DNA of 64,000 bases from Sciurus carolinensis (lineage: Eukaryota > Chordata > Mammalia > Rodentia > Sciuridae), in the NCBI RefSeq assembly GCF_902686445.1, contig NC_062213.1, positions 41,118,741 through 41,182,740 of the forward strand, in the 5' to 3' direction. Positions 1-11,682 of the stretch are shown here, one piece after another. A program made the translations under genes and the position numbers. The notes below the pieces were generated by a model. The model saw only the letters and a list, made by a program, of their open reading frames with translations, was not told the DNA's origin and did not search any database. Position 1 is the stretch's first letter. Each line of letters starts with the position of its first letter.

Positions 1-150
1 TCTCTGTGGAGGCTTCCTGCTTTACAGTGGAGTAAACTGAGGCTCAGAGCAGTTATTTTACTTGTCTAGGGTCACATGCAAGAGTAAGACTGAGATATGT
101 AATCCAGCATTATATGGTTTCAACACCCACATGCTTTGTACTGGCCTTTC
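1..150 (-). mobile_element. MIR SINE fragment
   Basis: The core AAACTGAGGCTCAGAGCAG followed by a TTACTTG..AGGGTCACA.G pattern is the complement of the MIR consensus. The element is diverged and may continue past the left edge. Confidence 0.75.
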
Positions 151-2350
151 TAGCTTTGCTTCACTTATCAACCTTGGAATCATTTAGAAACTTCTGGGGG
201 TAGGCAGAAAAGCAGACCTGGAAAGGTGGGGGCAGACCTCAATTTGATCAAGGAGTTTTCCAGACATTTGGGTTCCATTGGAGTTAACATTGAAGAAGTT
301 TGATCAAATTACCAGCAAGTACGTATTTATAATAATTTTGTATTTTTAGTCACATGAGCAATTATCACTATCAGCAAGACTCATGGACCACATGCAGTGA
401 AAAACACCTAGTAATGGATCAGTAATTACTGAGGCCATGAGACTCACTTTGAGGCAAAGCTGACTTGGGGTAGGGGTCTTGTCACTGGTAGGACATGGGA
501 CACAAGTCAATTGAATCAGAGCCACCCTGGAAAAAGTTCAAGTCTATCTGCATTAAAATAATGTCAACTACATTGAGGAAACTTGGGGACCAGAAAGATA
601 AATACTGACATCTTTGGAAGAGCTGATTCAGGAAATCCAGTTTCTGACAGTTGCAGAAGGGGCAAATGACAGAAGATTCCCTAGGAGAGTGGTTGGCCGA
701 CATTTGTCTCAGGAGAGAGGAAGGAGGTCAAGTGATTGACTTGACTTGTCTCAGGGATCATGAATCTGCCTCTTTCTAAAAGAGGAGGGAATATTTAAAA
801 ATTAAAAATAAACAAAATAGCAAGAAAACTTGAAGTTTACCAAAAGTTGGCCTTGAAAGAGTGTCTGAAAAGAAGCGTGGGTGTTTATTGTGGGGAAAAC
901 TAAATTGAAGTGGGAAAAAAAAGAGATAATAAGCAAACAGGAGGGAACAATCTTGTTTGACAAAGACCTGTGAGGACATGCTGGGCACATCTGTTTTCTC
1001 ACACTATTACCAAGGCAATCAGGTTTCAGGGTACAAATCTGTAAGAATGAAAAAGGAAGATTTGCTGCTGCTAGGCACCAGGCCCAGTGGAGTGTGGGGC
1101 ATACACAGGTCCCAAAGAGATGACAGGATGTCCTAGCTTGAATTTTTGTCAGAAGACCCTGAGACAAGAATTTGAGTGCAAGTAGTCTTTTTTGGAGGCA
1201 ATTGCAGGAAATGCCGGTGGGGTGGAGGTGGGAAAAATGAGACTGAGCTGGGAAGGCAGCTGGTAAAAGGTATGTCATTAAACAAGGTATCACTGTGACA
1301 GAACTTAATCCCACCCATGTGCACTGGGAGTCGATGGAGGACATGGGCCTGAGGGTCATCCTGCCTCCGGGGTATCTTTGTGTGTTTGACTACCACCTGC
1401 CAGTGTTGGCCAAGGGCTTGTAGCCAGGGAGAACCCTTGAACAAAGTTTCACAGGGGTTGGATGGCAGTCGAGACTTGGGTCAGAGTTAATGGTGATGGC
1501 AAATGCTGAGAAATTCAGTTGGGGGACTCACAGCATCTTCTGCAGGCCCCTCTTAGAAGATTTAAGGGTTGCAACTGTACATGTGCACACCCCTGACCAA
1601 ATAAGAAGGGGAGTAAGGGGAAGAGAGAGACTGAAGCTGCAGAGAAGACGAAGCAGCTCCAGAGAAGGAAGCCAGTCAGTGGGAAGCTGGTGGTGTTAGA
1701 GTGAGGGACAGAGCCAGAGAGCAGAAGCCGAGGATCGTCTCACCTTTGCCCATTCCCTGTGAGAAAAGGAAGAAAACCGGGTATTGTCAGCTGGGCTGGG
1801 TAATTGGAGCTCTCCAAGTTCTCATGCTGAGTACCATGTGGGTAGATAGGAAGAGAGAGGGTTTTCTCCTTCCTGAGGGTGGAGCTGGACATGGGAGAAA
1901 AAGTTTGCTATGTCAAAAAAATGAAGCTGATTTTGTTGGCACAGAAAGTTCCACCGATTAGGGACGACAGAATCTCTGAGTCCTCCTTTTAAGTGGTCTA
2001 GTGGTCAGAATGTTTTTCAAATGAATTCCTGGGCCAGTATAAACTTCTGCTGGACCAATTCTGCCATTCCTACCTCCACCCAATCCCCCAGAAGAACAAG
2101 CCCAGCCAACGCCTGTTCTGATACTCGCTCAGCTTTTGGAGGCATGCAGGGAGTCAGTCTTAAGCAGGATCAGATCAGGATGTCTCCTTTCGCAAACACG
2201 CCCACTCACCCACCAGGTCTCCAGGTAGGCGCTCTCGCATGTCCATCTTGCCACCTTTCATCCTACCAGCCAGCTTTGATTTTGGCTGTGATCCAGGGGA
2301 TAACATAAACTCCTCTGAACTCAGGACATCAGCTCAGCCCAGGGACCTTA
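151..2350. other. Intergenic DNA, no feature recognised
   Basis: Overlapping open frames on both strands (longest about 185 codons on minus near 802-1359) show no recognisable domain and overlap each other, so they are read as chance. The part from about 1135 to 1400 has the feel of an old interspersed repeat, but I cannot name it. Confidence 0.5.
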
Positions 2351-2351
2351 G

Positions 2352-2700
2352 TTATAGAAGGCTGAATAATGCCACCCCACAAAGAAATCAGGTCCTGATT
2401 CCTGGAATTGACAAGATGCAATTCAGTTAAGGATCTTGAGATAAGGAGACTATCTTGGTTTCTCCAGGTGGATCTTAAACACCCTCACAAACTTCCTTAT
2501 GTGAAGGAGGCAGATCAGACACACACAGGGAGGTGATGTAAAGATGGATCAGAGACTGATGTGAGCAGTCACAGGCCAAGGGGTGCCTGGTGGCCATCAG
2601 AAAAGGGAAGGGACTCAGAGCCGTTTCTCTCCTAGGGCCTCATGGAGTGAGTACAGCTCTGCTGACACTTCTGTCCTTCAGAACTGTGAAAAAAAATTCC
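2352..2700 (+). mobile_element. Ancient LTR-like fragment (ERVL/MaLR class, family unresolved)
   Basis: Ordered matches to a common mammalian LTR layout are visible: AAGTTAAGGATCTTGAGAT-like text (here CAGTTAAGGATCTTGAGATA), a CCAGGTGGATCTTAAA segment, a purine-rich GGAGGCAGATCAGACAC stretch, and an end with CTGCTGACAC...CAGAACTGTGA. Termini and TSD are not resolved. Confidence 0.55.
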
Positions 2701-3759
2701 CATCATCTTAATTCACGAAGCTGGTGGTTGTTCTACCATTTTATCGATGATATAAGCCCCGACTTTGGGCTGAAGCGACTGTGCAGATGTTCCCCAATGC
2801 TCTGAGTAGTTCTGTAGCTCATGTCACTTTCTTTAGCACATCAATTCTAGAAATGAGCCAAGGTGACGTCATCAGCTGGATTTCTATTTTCTCCTTTGTT
2901 TATTGCTCACCCTTTCCTTCTGAGTTCTCTCCTTCAGCTGCCTCCTGTCATTCGTACTTCTCAGTCCCCTGGCTAAGTTCCCTTCAGCAATGCTTCTCAC
3001 TGGTGTTTTAGTTTTTTTTCAAGTTGCTTCTGGCATTTCTCCAGGATTTCAGGCCCCCTCACATCTACCCAGGGAAAGCTTTCGTGCCCCAGCAGCATTG
3101 AGTCAAGTTGGGCCACAGTTAGCAGAGGACGGTGAGGGGGCTTATCCTCACCCCACCACTCACAGAGATGTAAGAAAGGAACCCAAGTATTCCTACTCTG
3201 AAGGTCAAGAGTGGGCCTCAGCAGACCAAGAAGATGGGGCTACCTCTTGGACACCTTTGTACCCCAAATCAGTCAGTGTCCCACCAGGAAAACTGAAACA
3301 TGCCAGAGATTTCAAACAGGGAGAATTCACTTTGGGGACTTGATTTGGAAATCTGAAAAGCAAAAAGGGAAGGAGAAGGGAAACCAGAGGCTAGTAACAG
3401 CAGAGAGCTGCTACCCCTCCTCAGGCGAGGGAGCAAAAGGGCAAACAGCACCTGCAGAGCATTCACATTGACTGGACCACAGAGGCGGCTGCGGTGGGGA
3501 CCACGTTGTGGTGCTGTTGTCCCTCTGTGTTGTGTTGTGTTGACGGCTATGGTGGCCACAACCACTACTACTGCCATGGCCACCCTAGAGCCTGGGAAAC
3601 ATGACTTATCCCTGGATTTGGAGGTGCTTTTTAAGGAAAATGCCTGCAACTGAGGCAAAGAGGGAGTGATGCTAACGGTGTCGCCATGGTTACAAAGCTC
3701 TGAGGAGATGTGTATGTTAATGGGTGTGTGCAGTCTTTTACTACCTACTACCCAGATTC
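2701..3759. other. Intergenic DNA, no feature recognised
   Basis: No repeat or exon is recognised. A small GC-rich, CpG-containing patch at about 3470-3560 adjoins GTTGTGTT repeats. Open frames on both strands here are short and mutually overlapping. Confidence 0.45.
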
Positions 3760-3888
3760 CACTGTGTCCCCAGTTGATGCTCCTTTGCCCACTGTCCTCC
3801 CTCACAGCACTTGAGACATGAAAATCCTTCACTGTGTCCCCCGTTGATGCTCCTTTGCCCACCGTCCTCCCTCACATGAAAATCCTTC
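3760..3888. repeat. Two-copy tandem duplication, 70-bp and 59-bp units
   Basis: Copy 1 (3760-3829) and copy 2 (3830-3888) both begin CACTGTGTCCCC and run through GTTGATGCTCCTTTGCCCAC and CCTCCCTCACA to GAAAATCCTT. Copy 2 lacks about 12 bp (GCACTTGAGACA), lost between short ACA repeats, and has few substitutions, which points to a recent duplication. Confidence 0.9.
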
Positions 3889-5084
3889 CATTTATCATTT
3901 GTAACTACTCGTAGCCATCTTCCCATCTAGACTGCCAGTTCCAGGACCGTGTCCCCATTGTGTTTTCTCATATCTCTTCTGCTTGTCACTCAGTGGCTGC
4001 CCAGTGCGCTGTGTTGATCATCCACCCAGCAGGGGCTTCAAGAGATACCCTTCCCTTTCCCATAGAGAAGATATGCAGAGAATCATGTGGCCTCCTGGGT
4101 GTGCCTGGCTCAAAAGAAGAAAGTGAGGTTTTGCTCAACTGTGTTGTATCGTCCAGGTTTTCACAGAGAGAAGGTGAGGAGACGAGAAAGCCAAAGCGCG
4201 GGAGCAATAAAATTCGGGTGACACAGGCTCCCTTCTGGGGGAATGGTTTGGTGGCTGCCAGAGCAGGTGAGCCCGGAAAGCAGCAGCGCCAGGAGCTGCC
4301 CATCATCCACTTGCCTTTCAACTGTTATTTACAGCTTGCGGTCAAGATCCCACAAGCTCATCTTCATTCCCAAAGGCAAGAGAAGTGCGACAGATCGGCA
4401 AGGCGCCCTCATCTGTATAGGATCGGTGGGTTTGTCCACGAGCCCCATGGGAGTCGGCATTTTAAGACCAGTGACCACCTTCCCAGACAGGAATCCCCAG
4501 GGTCTGGAGTGTGGATTCTCCCTGCGAAGCTGTTCTCTCTCTGCCCTGGCTGAAAGGGACAGATCGATTCCTAATGCAGAGGGGTTAAGCTCTAATAATG
4601 AGAGTTAATGAATGGGACTGTCAGGTCTTACTGATGACCACAGCTTGGGCTACCTCATTTTCATATGCATGTTGACCTTGTTGCTGGCAATTGCATTTAG
4701 CAGGCTTTGCAAATATAACCTTGAGATGCCCATGAGGCATATACCTTTCTTAAAAAAAAAAAAAAAAAATACCACCAGATAATCTTCTAGGAGAAGGATA
4801 CAAAGTACATTTTATCTTGCATGCCCCTTTGATCATTGATTGGTGGTGCCGTGTTGAGAAGGATTCTGAAGTGCTGAAATCACTTATGAGCACCAGAGGA
4901 CTTAGAAGTTCCTTTATAAGAATTATGCTAACAGTCAAAGGCCTAATAATATGCATTCGAAGGGTCCAATGGGAGGAATTCTGCTGCTTCTCTGGAATGT
5001 AACAGCAGCTATGGTTATTTCTTTCTTCTTTTTGCTAATAGCAACATTTCCATTCCCATCATACTTGCCTATCACCAGACATGA
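3889..5084. other. Single-copy block with CpG-retaining segment
   Basis: No transposon is recognised. The segment 4190-4560 keeps many CpGs (for example AAGCGCGGGAG, GACGAGAAAG, GACAGATCGGC, CCACGAGC) in otherwise CpG-poor surroundings. Overlapping open frames of 111-197 codons show no known domain. An A-tract of 17 bases sits at about 4753-4769. Confidence 0.45.
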
Positions 5085-5245
5085 TGTATTTCATGGTATC
5101 ATAAAACGTTAGAGCTGGATGATTCTTTCGAGAGCATTTAGTCTAAGCATCTTGTTTTACAGAAAGTGAAAGTGAGGCCATGGGAGGCTGCTTTTCCAAA
5201 GGTCAAACAGCTCATTAGTACAGGTCTTCTCACTCTCATTTATCT
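5085..5245 (-). mobile_element. Ancient MIR-like SINE fragment
   Basis: The order TTAGAGCTGGA..., then TTGTTTTACAGAAAGTGAAAG, then GGTCAAACAGCTCATTAG follows the complement of a MIR-like core. It is strongly diverged. Confidence 0.5.
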
Positions 5246-5364
5246 TCTTTTTGGACCCTTCACTTCCAAGGCAGAAAATCTGTCATTACCTTGTCCCTCT
5301 GCTAGTAAAAGTGTAGGGCTATGTAGAATAGGAGCTGTGGCATATCCTGGGCAGGCAGGATACC

Positions 5365-5600
5365 TCCTTGCAGCCACGAAACCTGGCTCTCACTTGCCAG
5401 TTGAGTAACCATGAGTAGGGGGCTTAGCCCTGCTATGCTTTGGCTTCTGCGCCAATAAACTGGGGGTGGGGATTGTGAGGAGCCCATGGGATAGTGAACG
5501 TAAAGTGTGTAACCTGGGACCTGGTTTAGCCAGAGTTTCTTTTCATCATCTGTAAAGTGACCTACCTGGATTCTGTGGTTCCTTCCTGTTCTGAGAGTCT
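5365..5600 (+). mobile_element. MIR SINE
   Basis: CTGGCTCTCACTTGCCAGTTGAGTAACC...GGGCTTAGCC matches the start of the MIR core, and TCATCATCTGTAAAGTGACCTACCT with TTCCTTCCTGTTCTGAGAGT matches a MIR tail. Possibly two adjacent MIR pieces. Confidence 0.65.
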
Positions 5601-7154
5601 GTGATGTGGGACGTTAGTTCATAACACGCAGGATTGTCTCTCAACTGCCTTGGAGTGGTTTGGCATTTTCATCAAGATTTTTCTATCAAATGAGATGATA
5701 TTTAGAGAGTAATTTGGGCTAACAATAAAGAATTACTCAATCTTTAATTTCAGATAACACATTTATCTTCATCATTATTACTAACACTATTAATAACTGC
5801 CAAGGTATATTCTATGAATATGGCTCTGATTCCAATGGCAAGTTCAAAATCCACAAAGGAACTCTCTGGAATTCATAATTCCTCTAAGGTTACTCTTTTT
5901 ACCAAACTTTATATTCTGACATTTGTCTTTAAACTGACTCTTCTCCAACAAGGTGATGTTTTTAGTCTGATCTTTTTATCTTGCTATAGTTTTAGTGAAA
6001 ATTATACTTTTTATTTTTTTTATTGCCATCCTATTTTTGGTCTTGCATGAAGAACATGCTCCAAAGCAACCGTGTCCGGCTACAAGTCCCCTTCTTCTGC
6101 CAGGGAGGTTTGCAGCAGGGGATGGTGTGGAGAGACCCTCCAGCGATAGCTCCAGGGTGGACAGGAAGGCAGCTGCTTGCCGCAGGCAGGAGTGGGAACT
6201 GTACTTGCTCAAAGCGTCACTTTTTGTCCTGGAAGGCCCCACTGTCTCCCAAGCCAAAGCCCAGATATTTCCTGCAAATGTGGATTTGTTTCCTTTCTCC
6301 CTTTCCAGCTTAAATATTTGTAAAGACTTGGTCTGTGTGGGAACTAATCATTTATGCTCTAAATGGGAGTCCACTTGTTTCAGTTTCAATATTAATTTAT
6401 GATGATTGATTATTATTCTATGAGTTGTCCCCCCTCCTTTCTGCTGCCCTGCCCTTCTGAATGACTTATTATATCTCATTTCCTTTCCAAACCCCTAGAA
6501 GGCAAAATCTTGTCAAAAATATTTCTATATGCAGCAGCCTAAGGGCTTGGTCCTTGGAGTCAAAGAATGAGAGATGCTTTGAAATCTGGTTCTGGACCCC
6601 CACCCTACCTGCTCCCAGTTTCATCAGAGGTAAGAAACCAAAGCTGGCACAGAACAATATGCCAGAGGGCACTTAGGCGCTGTGCCTGTGCAAGTGTCCT
6701 GAGGCTATTTCTGTGAGCTTCTCTTACCCTTCCCTGTTTGCTTCCTCAGGTGGGGAAAATCCTTAGGCTGTGTGATTTCTTTTTCCTCTTAACCTTCTGT
6801 CTTGTTTTCCAACCTTGGGTCACCATCTTGCCCTTTTCAGAAGGTCAGAAACGGGGGCCTTGTGCCATGTACATAAAGGTGCTCAATGGATATCTACACA
6901 GCACATGGATGGTTACCACAGTTGGGAGTGACGTAGGGGAAGACAACTGTCCAGGAAGGAGCAGAAGGAAGGCAAGCCCACGCCCCAGCCAAGGAGAGAG
7001 GCAAGTCAGCAAATCCTAACTGGGGGCATTAAGTACCCCCAGTAGAGGAGGCAACTGATGGGATGCCGCCTCTGGGTGCTTGGGCAGGGGAGGGTTAGAC
7101 CTTGTCCTTCAGAACCTTCCTCACATCAGTCACTTAAATGAAAACATTAAAAAA
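5601..7154. other. Intergenic DNA, mostly unrecognised
   Basis: A short MIR-like start (GGTCCTTGGAGTCAAAGAATG) lies near 6549. The overlapping open frames at 5995-6402 (both strands) have no known domain and no splice or Kozak support. Confidence 0.4.
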
Positions 7155-7380
7155 GTGGAGACTTAGACTGGTAGGAAGACAGAGTGGAAATACCTCAGAG
7201 GACACCTAGTCGGGTTCATTGCACAGGACAGGAAAGTGAGGCTGGTAGTGAGGGGACTTGGCCAGGTCAGTCTGGACTTTTCAGTGGCAGAGCATTGTGA
7301 GTCACAGGCAAAGCCAGGAAGCCAAAGGCAGCTAAGGTTGAGCCGGGAACCCAGTTCTTAACTATCAAGTGAGGTAAGAA
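7155..7380 (-). mobile_element. Degraded MIR SINE fragment
   Basis: GGACAGGAAAGTGAGGCTGG...GGACTTGGCCAGGTCA follows the complement of the MIR core. Diverged; the ends are uncertain. Confidence 0.4.
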
Positions 7381-7689
7381 AGACGAAGTTGGTATCACTG
7401 AGCTGCTTAGAGAAAGGAATGATGTGGGTCAGATTTTGATTTTTTTCTGCCGGTTCTTCCCTTTGTGGCAAGACCAGAGAGGACACGTGGAGCCTGGGCA
7501 GCTCCACTTACGGACAATATGTGAAATGTGGCTGTAGCTCCTGCTCTCTCTCTGTGACTGCCTGGTCTCCTGATGCTGACATCTGGTTCTCTCAGGTCTG
7601 GTATTCCTTCTCTTTATAGAAGAGCATCTTAAAAACAAATTGAATCCTGGTTAAGAAAAACTAAGAATAATATAAAAGTAAAAAGATGA
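7381..7689. other. Intergenic DNA, no feature recognised
   Basis: Nothing is supported here beyond short chance open frames. Confidence 0.4.
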
Positions 7690-7795
7690 AGTATTACCTC
7701 AAAACACACCATTTCCAATCCAAAGTCCTGAGCAAGGCCTGCCTGGGCTGCCTTGCCCACTCTGGCTTCCTCTCACCAGTCTGGCTTTATTCTAT
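7690..7795 (+). mobile_element. L2 LINE fragment
   Basis: Text such as CCAAAGTCCTGAGCAAGGCC followed by CCACTCTGGCTTCCTCTCACC follows the L2 3' half (AAAGTCC...AGCATGGCC...). Diverged. Confidence 0.5.
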
Positions 7796-8724
7796 GGAAG
7801 ACTAAGGTTTTCACTGAAATATGTCAAGTTTGGGCAAGTGGGTAATCCAGTGCATTGTGTGAAAAATTACATCCCCCATATTTTAACAGGTGAATTGTCA
7901 GTATTAATACTTGGACTCTGAAAGTTGAATTCACATGAAATTGTCTAGGAGATAGGCAAAGATACACATCAAGCCTTACATAAAGCACATCAGCCCCCCA
8001 TCAGGCATTCACATAAATCACATTAATTTGGGTACCCTATAAATATTTACAATTTTTATGTATCAGTGAAATCAATCAATCAATCAAGTTAGTTTGACCT
8101 TATGTACCAAGGTGGATGAGGTTTGAATTTCCTGAAGTCAAGTTCGGATGTGACATTCTTCCTAAAGAGGCCTAATTAAGCTCATCTATCAAGTCAGCTC
8201 TCGAATCTGCAGGTGAAAAGGTGCAGTTATAGATGCAGTGGACTGTTTGCAAATTATAAGGAAGTGTTTCTTCCTTCTGCCATCAGGACTGTGTTCCAGC
8301 CATTTCTGTATTAATTTTGTAGGCTGGAAAGCTCTTGCTGCCATTAATTATATCTAGTCAAAACTGGAATGAGTGGAGATAGGTTGGTAATAAAATAGGA
8401 TGAAGCAGAAAATCTCACAGAATACCTGGCCAGCTGAGAGTGCTGGGAAAGGGCAGGTTTGGAATTATCTGTGCCAAGAATCTGGTTGCACAGAGAGCAG
8501 AGAGAGCAAAGCTGTATTTAAGGGCTAGAATACACCTTTCAGATGCCCCTTGTCATCTCTTCACCCTCTGCAGAGGCCAGGCCCTTAGAGGCACTTCATA
8601 GCCTCTGTGGCTATAATTTCTCTTTGCTTGCACCTTAAATTGCTAGTCCACAGTCAACATGTATTCTTGGTTCAGTTTGCCTGACAACCCTGAGAGAGCT
8701 CCATCTCAGCCAGGAGTCAATCTT
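7796..8724. other. Intergenic DNA, no feature recognised
   Basis: No transposon, exon or RNA gene is recognised. A short ATCAATCAATCAATCAA run lies at about 8071-8087. Confidence 0.4.
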
Positions 8725-8835
8725 CAGACTGTCCACATGTTAAAGTCACCTTGGGAAACTTAAAAAAAAAAGAAAATACTGATGTCCAGAGCTATATCCC
8801 TGAAAGCCCAGTTTCTTTGGTCTAGGTGGTTCCAG
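8725..8835 (+). mobile_element. MER5A-like hAT DNA transposon fragment
   Basis: GTTAAAGTCACCTTGGGAAAC followed by ACTGATGTCCAGAGC and CCCAGTTTCTTTGGTCTAGGT follows the MER5A layout (non-autonomous hAT-Charlie). Interrupted by a short A-tract. Confidence 0.6.
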
Positions 8836-10397
8836 ACGTTCATTTTTTGTTTTGTTTTGTCTTTTAGGTTCCCCTTTGATTGTAATGTATGACAACTGAA
8901 TGCATTGAGGAAAGTATGTATACTGCAGGAAGCTCCTTGCTTTTCCATAATGGGGCTTGGGTCAGCTCAAGAGCCCTCTGACCTGTCCCTTCCAGAAAGC
9001 ATGCTGAAGGGAGAAGGCCTGATCTTTGGGTTCATCATCCCACTGGTCAAGAATTTCAAGCTCACTGGGTGCAGGCTCCTCATGGATGAGATTAGAAAGC
9101 AGGCCAAGTCACCACTTCCTCCAGGACTTCTGGGTGTGTGGTGTGTGGGGGGGTAATGCCATGATTTCTGCTGGGCTTCCCTTCCTGTGCCCTACTGAGT
9201 CACTGTTAGAAAATCAACTCTCCTGCTTCCTGTTTCAGTGAAGTTCAGCCAGGTTGTCAAAAGTTTCTATAGGTGACCTTACTTTGCTTTCTCTGTCTTC
9301 AGATTTTAGTTTGAACATAAGTTTTGGCTGGTGATTTGCAAGCCACAGTCAAAACACTTTCTTACATTTAACCCTAAGTTGGCTGAAATGGACATCATCA
9401 GTCTTGATGCAAGATATTAGGTCCCAGATTTCAAGCAGACTTGGTTCCACATCAGAGCTAAATGGATGAAGCATCTCATCTCAGAAGGCATCCTTGACTG
9501 GAACCCATTAACCCAGATGCTCATGACCCTTAAACACTTCTGGGTTGAAGAAACCTACCACCCTGCAACAGATCTCTGATATCAACACAAAAGACACCAA
9601 CATCTACTGGACTATGGAAAACTGGAATTGTTAAACAAGAGTAGTGTATGAATTAATAAACAAAAGATGGGTTAATAAATCTTAAGGACAAAATGGAAGT
9701 CAGACGAATTAGAAAGAGGCAGATTGCATTTCCCCTGAAATGTAGCACAGGATGAAAAATAACCTAAGACAAGGGTTTGGAGCTGAAATATGCTGAGGGC
9801 TTGCTGAACACAAGCTGTGCACAAAAGCAGTTCAAGGTACTTATGTATGTGAGTGTGTGCGTGGTTCTTTTTTTCCTCTCCCTGTACCTGCTGCTGGAAT
9901 CTATAGTCCTGTCCTTTTTCATAACCTTCTCAGCAGGGTAGATGTACTCTCCCAACTGGGGCTCTATTTGCCCTGCCAAATCTCATTCTGAAAATCAGCT
10001 TTTCAAATGGCAGCTTTAAGGGGACACAAACAGGGCTGAAAACTAAGGAGCAACCTAAAGGAAAGGCTTGAGTTAGGAAGTTGAAGAGAATCTGAGAAAC
10101 CCTGTGGAGCGAGCTCATATTTCCTGAGGATCCTGCTGGCTTGTGCCAGTGGAGGTGACCATCGCTCCAGATGGGACTTGCGACTTTGTGTACTGGACTG
10201 TAATTGCCCATGACAACTGCAGTCGACTTACTGCATCAAGAAAAAGAGATATAACAATAATAGCAGCATCTGGAAACCCACAGTGCTTAGAGCAGATGTC
10301 CTATTAAAATTGTAATCATCTCTATTAGAGAGTTTCTTCTCTATGTTCTCATTCTTTATTTTGTATACCTATTCTTCAATAGTCCTCCTTCACCACC
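8836..10397. other. Intergenic DNA, no feature recognised
   Basis: No gene or named repeat is supported. The 9370-9700 stretch lacks a frame longer than chance. Confidence 0.4.
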
Positions 10398-10867
10398 TGT
10401 TATGGTTTAGATATGAGATGTCCCCCAAAATATCATGTGTGAAATAATGTAAGAATGTTCAGAGGTAAAATGATTAGATTATGAAACTTGTAGCCTGATA
10501 TGGATTAACTGGTGGTAATTGTAGGCAGGCGGCTGGATATGGCTGGAGAAGTGGATGGAGAAGGTAGGTCACTTGGAGGATGTCTTTGGGATAAATATAT
10601 ATATATATATATTTTTTTATACAGTCCCTGGTAAGCAGAGTTTCTCTCTCTCTCTCTCTCTCTCTTTCCTTCCTGGTTTCCATTTCCTGCACTGCTTTTT
10701 TCTGCCACAATCTTCCGCCAAAAATGCTCTGCTTCATCTCAGATCCAGAGTGATGGAATTGCCAACCATGAACTGAACCTCTGCAACCATGAGCCAAAAT
10801 AGATCTTTTTCCTTTAAGTTGTTTTGTCAGGTCTTTTGGTACTGTGATGAAAAAGCTAATTAAAACA
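10398..10867 (+). repeat. 5' LTR of the MaLR element
   Basis: Begins TGTTATGGTTTAGATATGAG and ends GCTAATTAAAACA. Internal TA (about 10596-10610) and TC (10642-10667) runs have expanded relative to the 3' LTR. Confidence 0.9.
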
Positions 10868-10914
10868 GAAATTGGTACCAGGAATGGGGCTGTTGCTGTA
10901 ACAAATCTGACCAT

Positions 10915-11682
10915 ATGGTTCAGAACCTTTTAGAGTTTTTTGGAGTTTATGGGAAAGATTTTGAAAAGTTTAAGATGCCGGCTGGAAAAGCTCTAGGATA
11001 TTGTAAGTGGAATTTAATGGACAATTTCGGTGAGAGCTCAGAAGATCAGAATGCTTATAGGATGGCAGAGAGCAAAGACTGGCTTCATAAGATTTCAGAG
11101 GATGACTCTGTTGGAAATTGGACTAGAGGTCACTCAGGCTATGTTCTGGCAAAGAAGTTGTCTACATTTTGCCCAGGTCTTGAGATTTTTTGTGAGGTTG
11201 AATTTAAAGGCAATGTACTAATTAATCTGGCAGAAGAAATTTCAAGGCAGCACAACATTCAGGCAGTGGCATGGATATTGCTGGCAGTGTTTAGCCAAGT
11301 TTACTGCAATAATCAGAAGCAGAAAGCAAAGCATAAAGATATGAAAAACTTGCAGTTTGGCCAGAAAAGTGCGACTAAAACTGGGACTAAGGAAGTTGTG
11401 AATGTTAAAGACATTACAGTTACTAAAGGGATGCTAAGTACTTTGCATGGAGATAATAGAAAATATGGCTTGAGAGTGTCTCAGGAATTGGCAAGACCAT
11501 ATCCATTTAAGGTTCAAGGGTATAAAAGTGAAACTTTATTTGAGATGAGACTCTGGGGGCACCCTGCTTGCAGGGGGAGGTATAAGAAGATTCTTCCCTA
11601 TGCTCAGACAGAAACTGTACAGGAATTGAGCAGAAACAAGTCAAGAGAGAAGCCATGTGGGCTGAAACCAGCAAGGCCATAG
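10915..11682 (+). CDS. Uncharacterised 255-codon open frame in the MaLR internal region
   Basis: The frame starts with ATG 25 bp after the primer-binding site and stays open for 255 codons, covering about two thirds of the internal region. I recognise no domain: no CCHC zinc knuckle, no protease DTG, no reverse transcriptase motif. The first 100 residues are fairly acidic (for example NFGESSEDQ, KISEDDSVGNW) and the last 100 are basic and lysine/arginine-rich. The position matches where a gag-like frame would lie in an ERVL relative. It could be a decayed gag remnant or a chance frame kept by low stop density. Expression is not shown by the sequence. Confidence 0.35.
   Translation: MVQNLLEFFGVYGKDFEKFKMPAGKALGYCKWNLMDNFGESSEDQNAYRMAESKDWLHKISEDDSVGNWTRGHSGYVLAKKLSTFCPGLEIFCEVEFKGNVLINLAEEISRQHNIQAVAWILLAVFSQVYCNNQKQKAKHKDMKNLQFGQKSATKTGTKEVVNVKDITVTKGMLSTLHGDNRKYGLRVSQELARPYPFKVQGYKSETLFEMRLWGHPACRGRYKKILPYAQTETVQELSRNKSREKPCGLKPARP

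Noticed and set aside
802..1444. Minus-strand open frames of 185 and 103 codons
   Set aside because: They overlap one another, contain no recognisable domain, and have no splice or promoter support. They are compatible with chance in GC-moderate DNA.
3269..3862. 197-codon minus-strand open frame
   Set aside because: It runs through the tandem duplication and a low-complexity GTTGT/CCACAAC stretch. No domain and low likelihood of being coding.
3960..4608. Overlapping plus-strand frames of 197 and 121 codons
   Set aside because: Two different frames open over the same DNA and an opposing frame on minus suggest composition, not coding. No homologous family is recognised.
8071..8087. Short ATCA repeat considered as a CRISPR-like or satellite array
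   Set aside because: Only four units of four bases with no spacer structure; a minor microsatellite.
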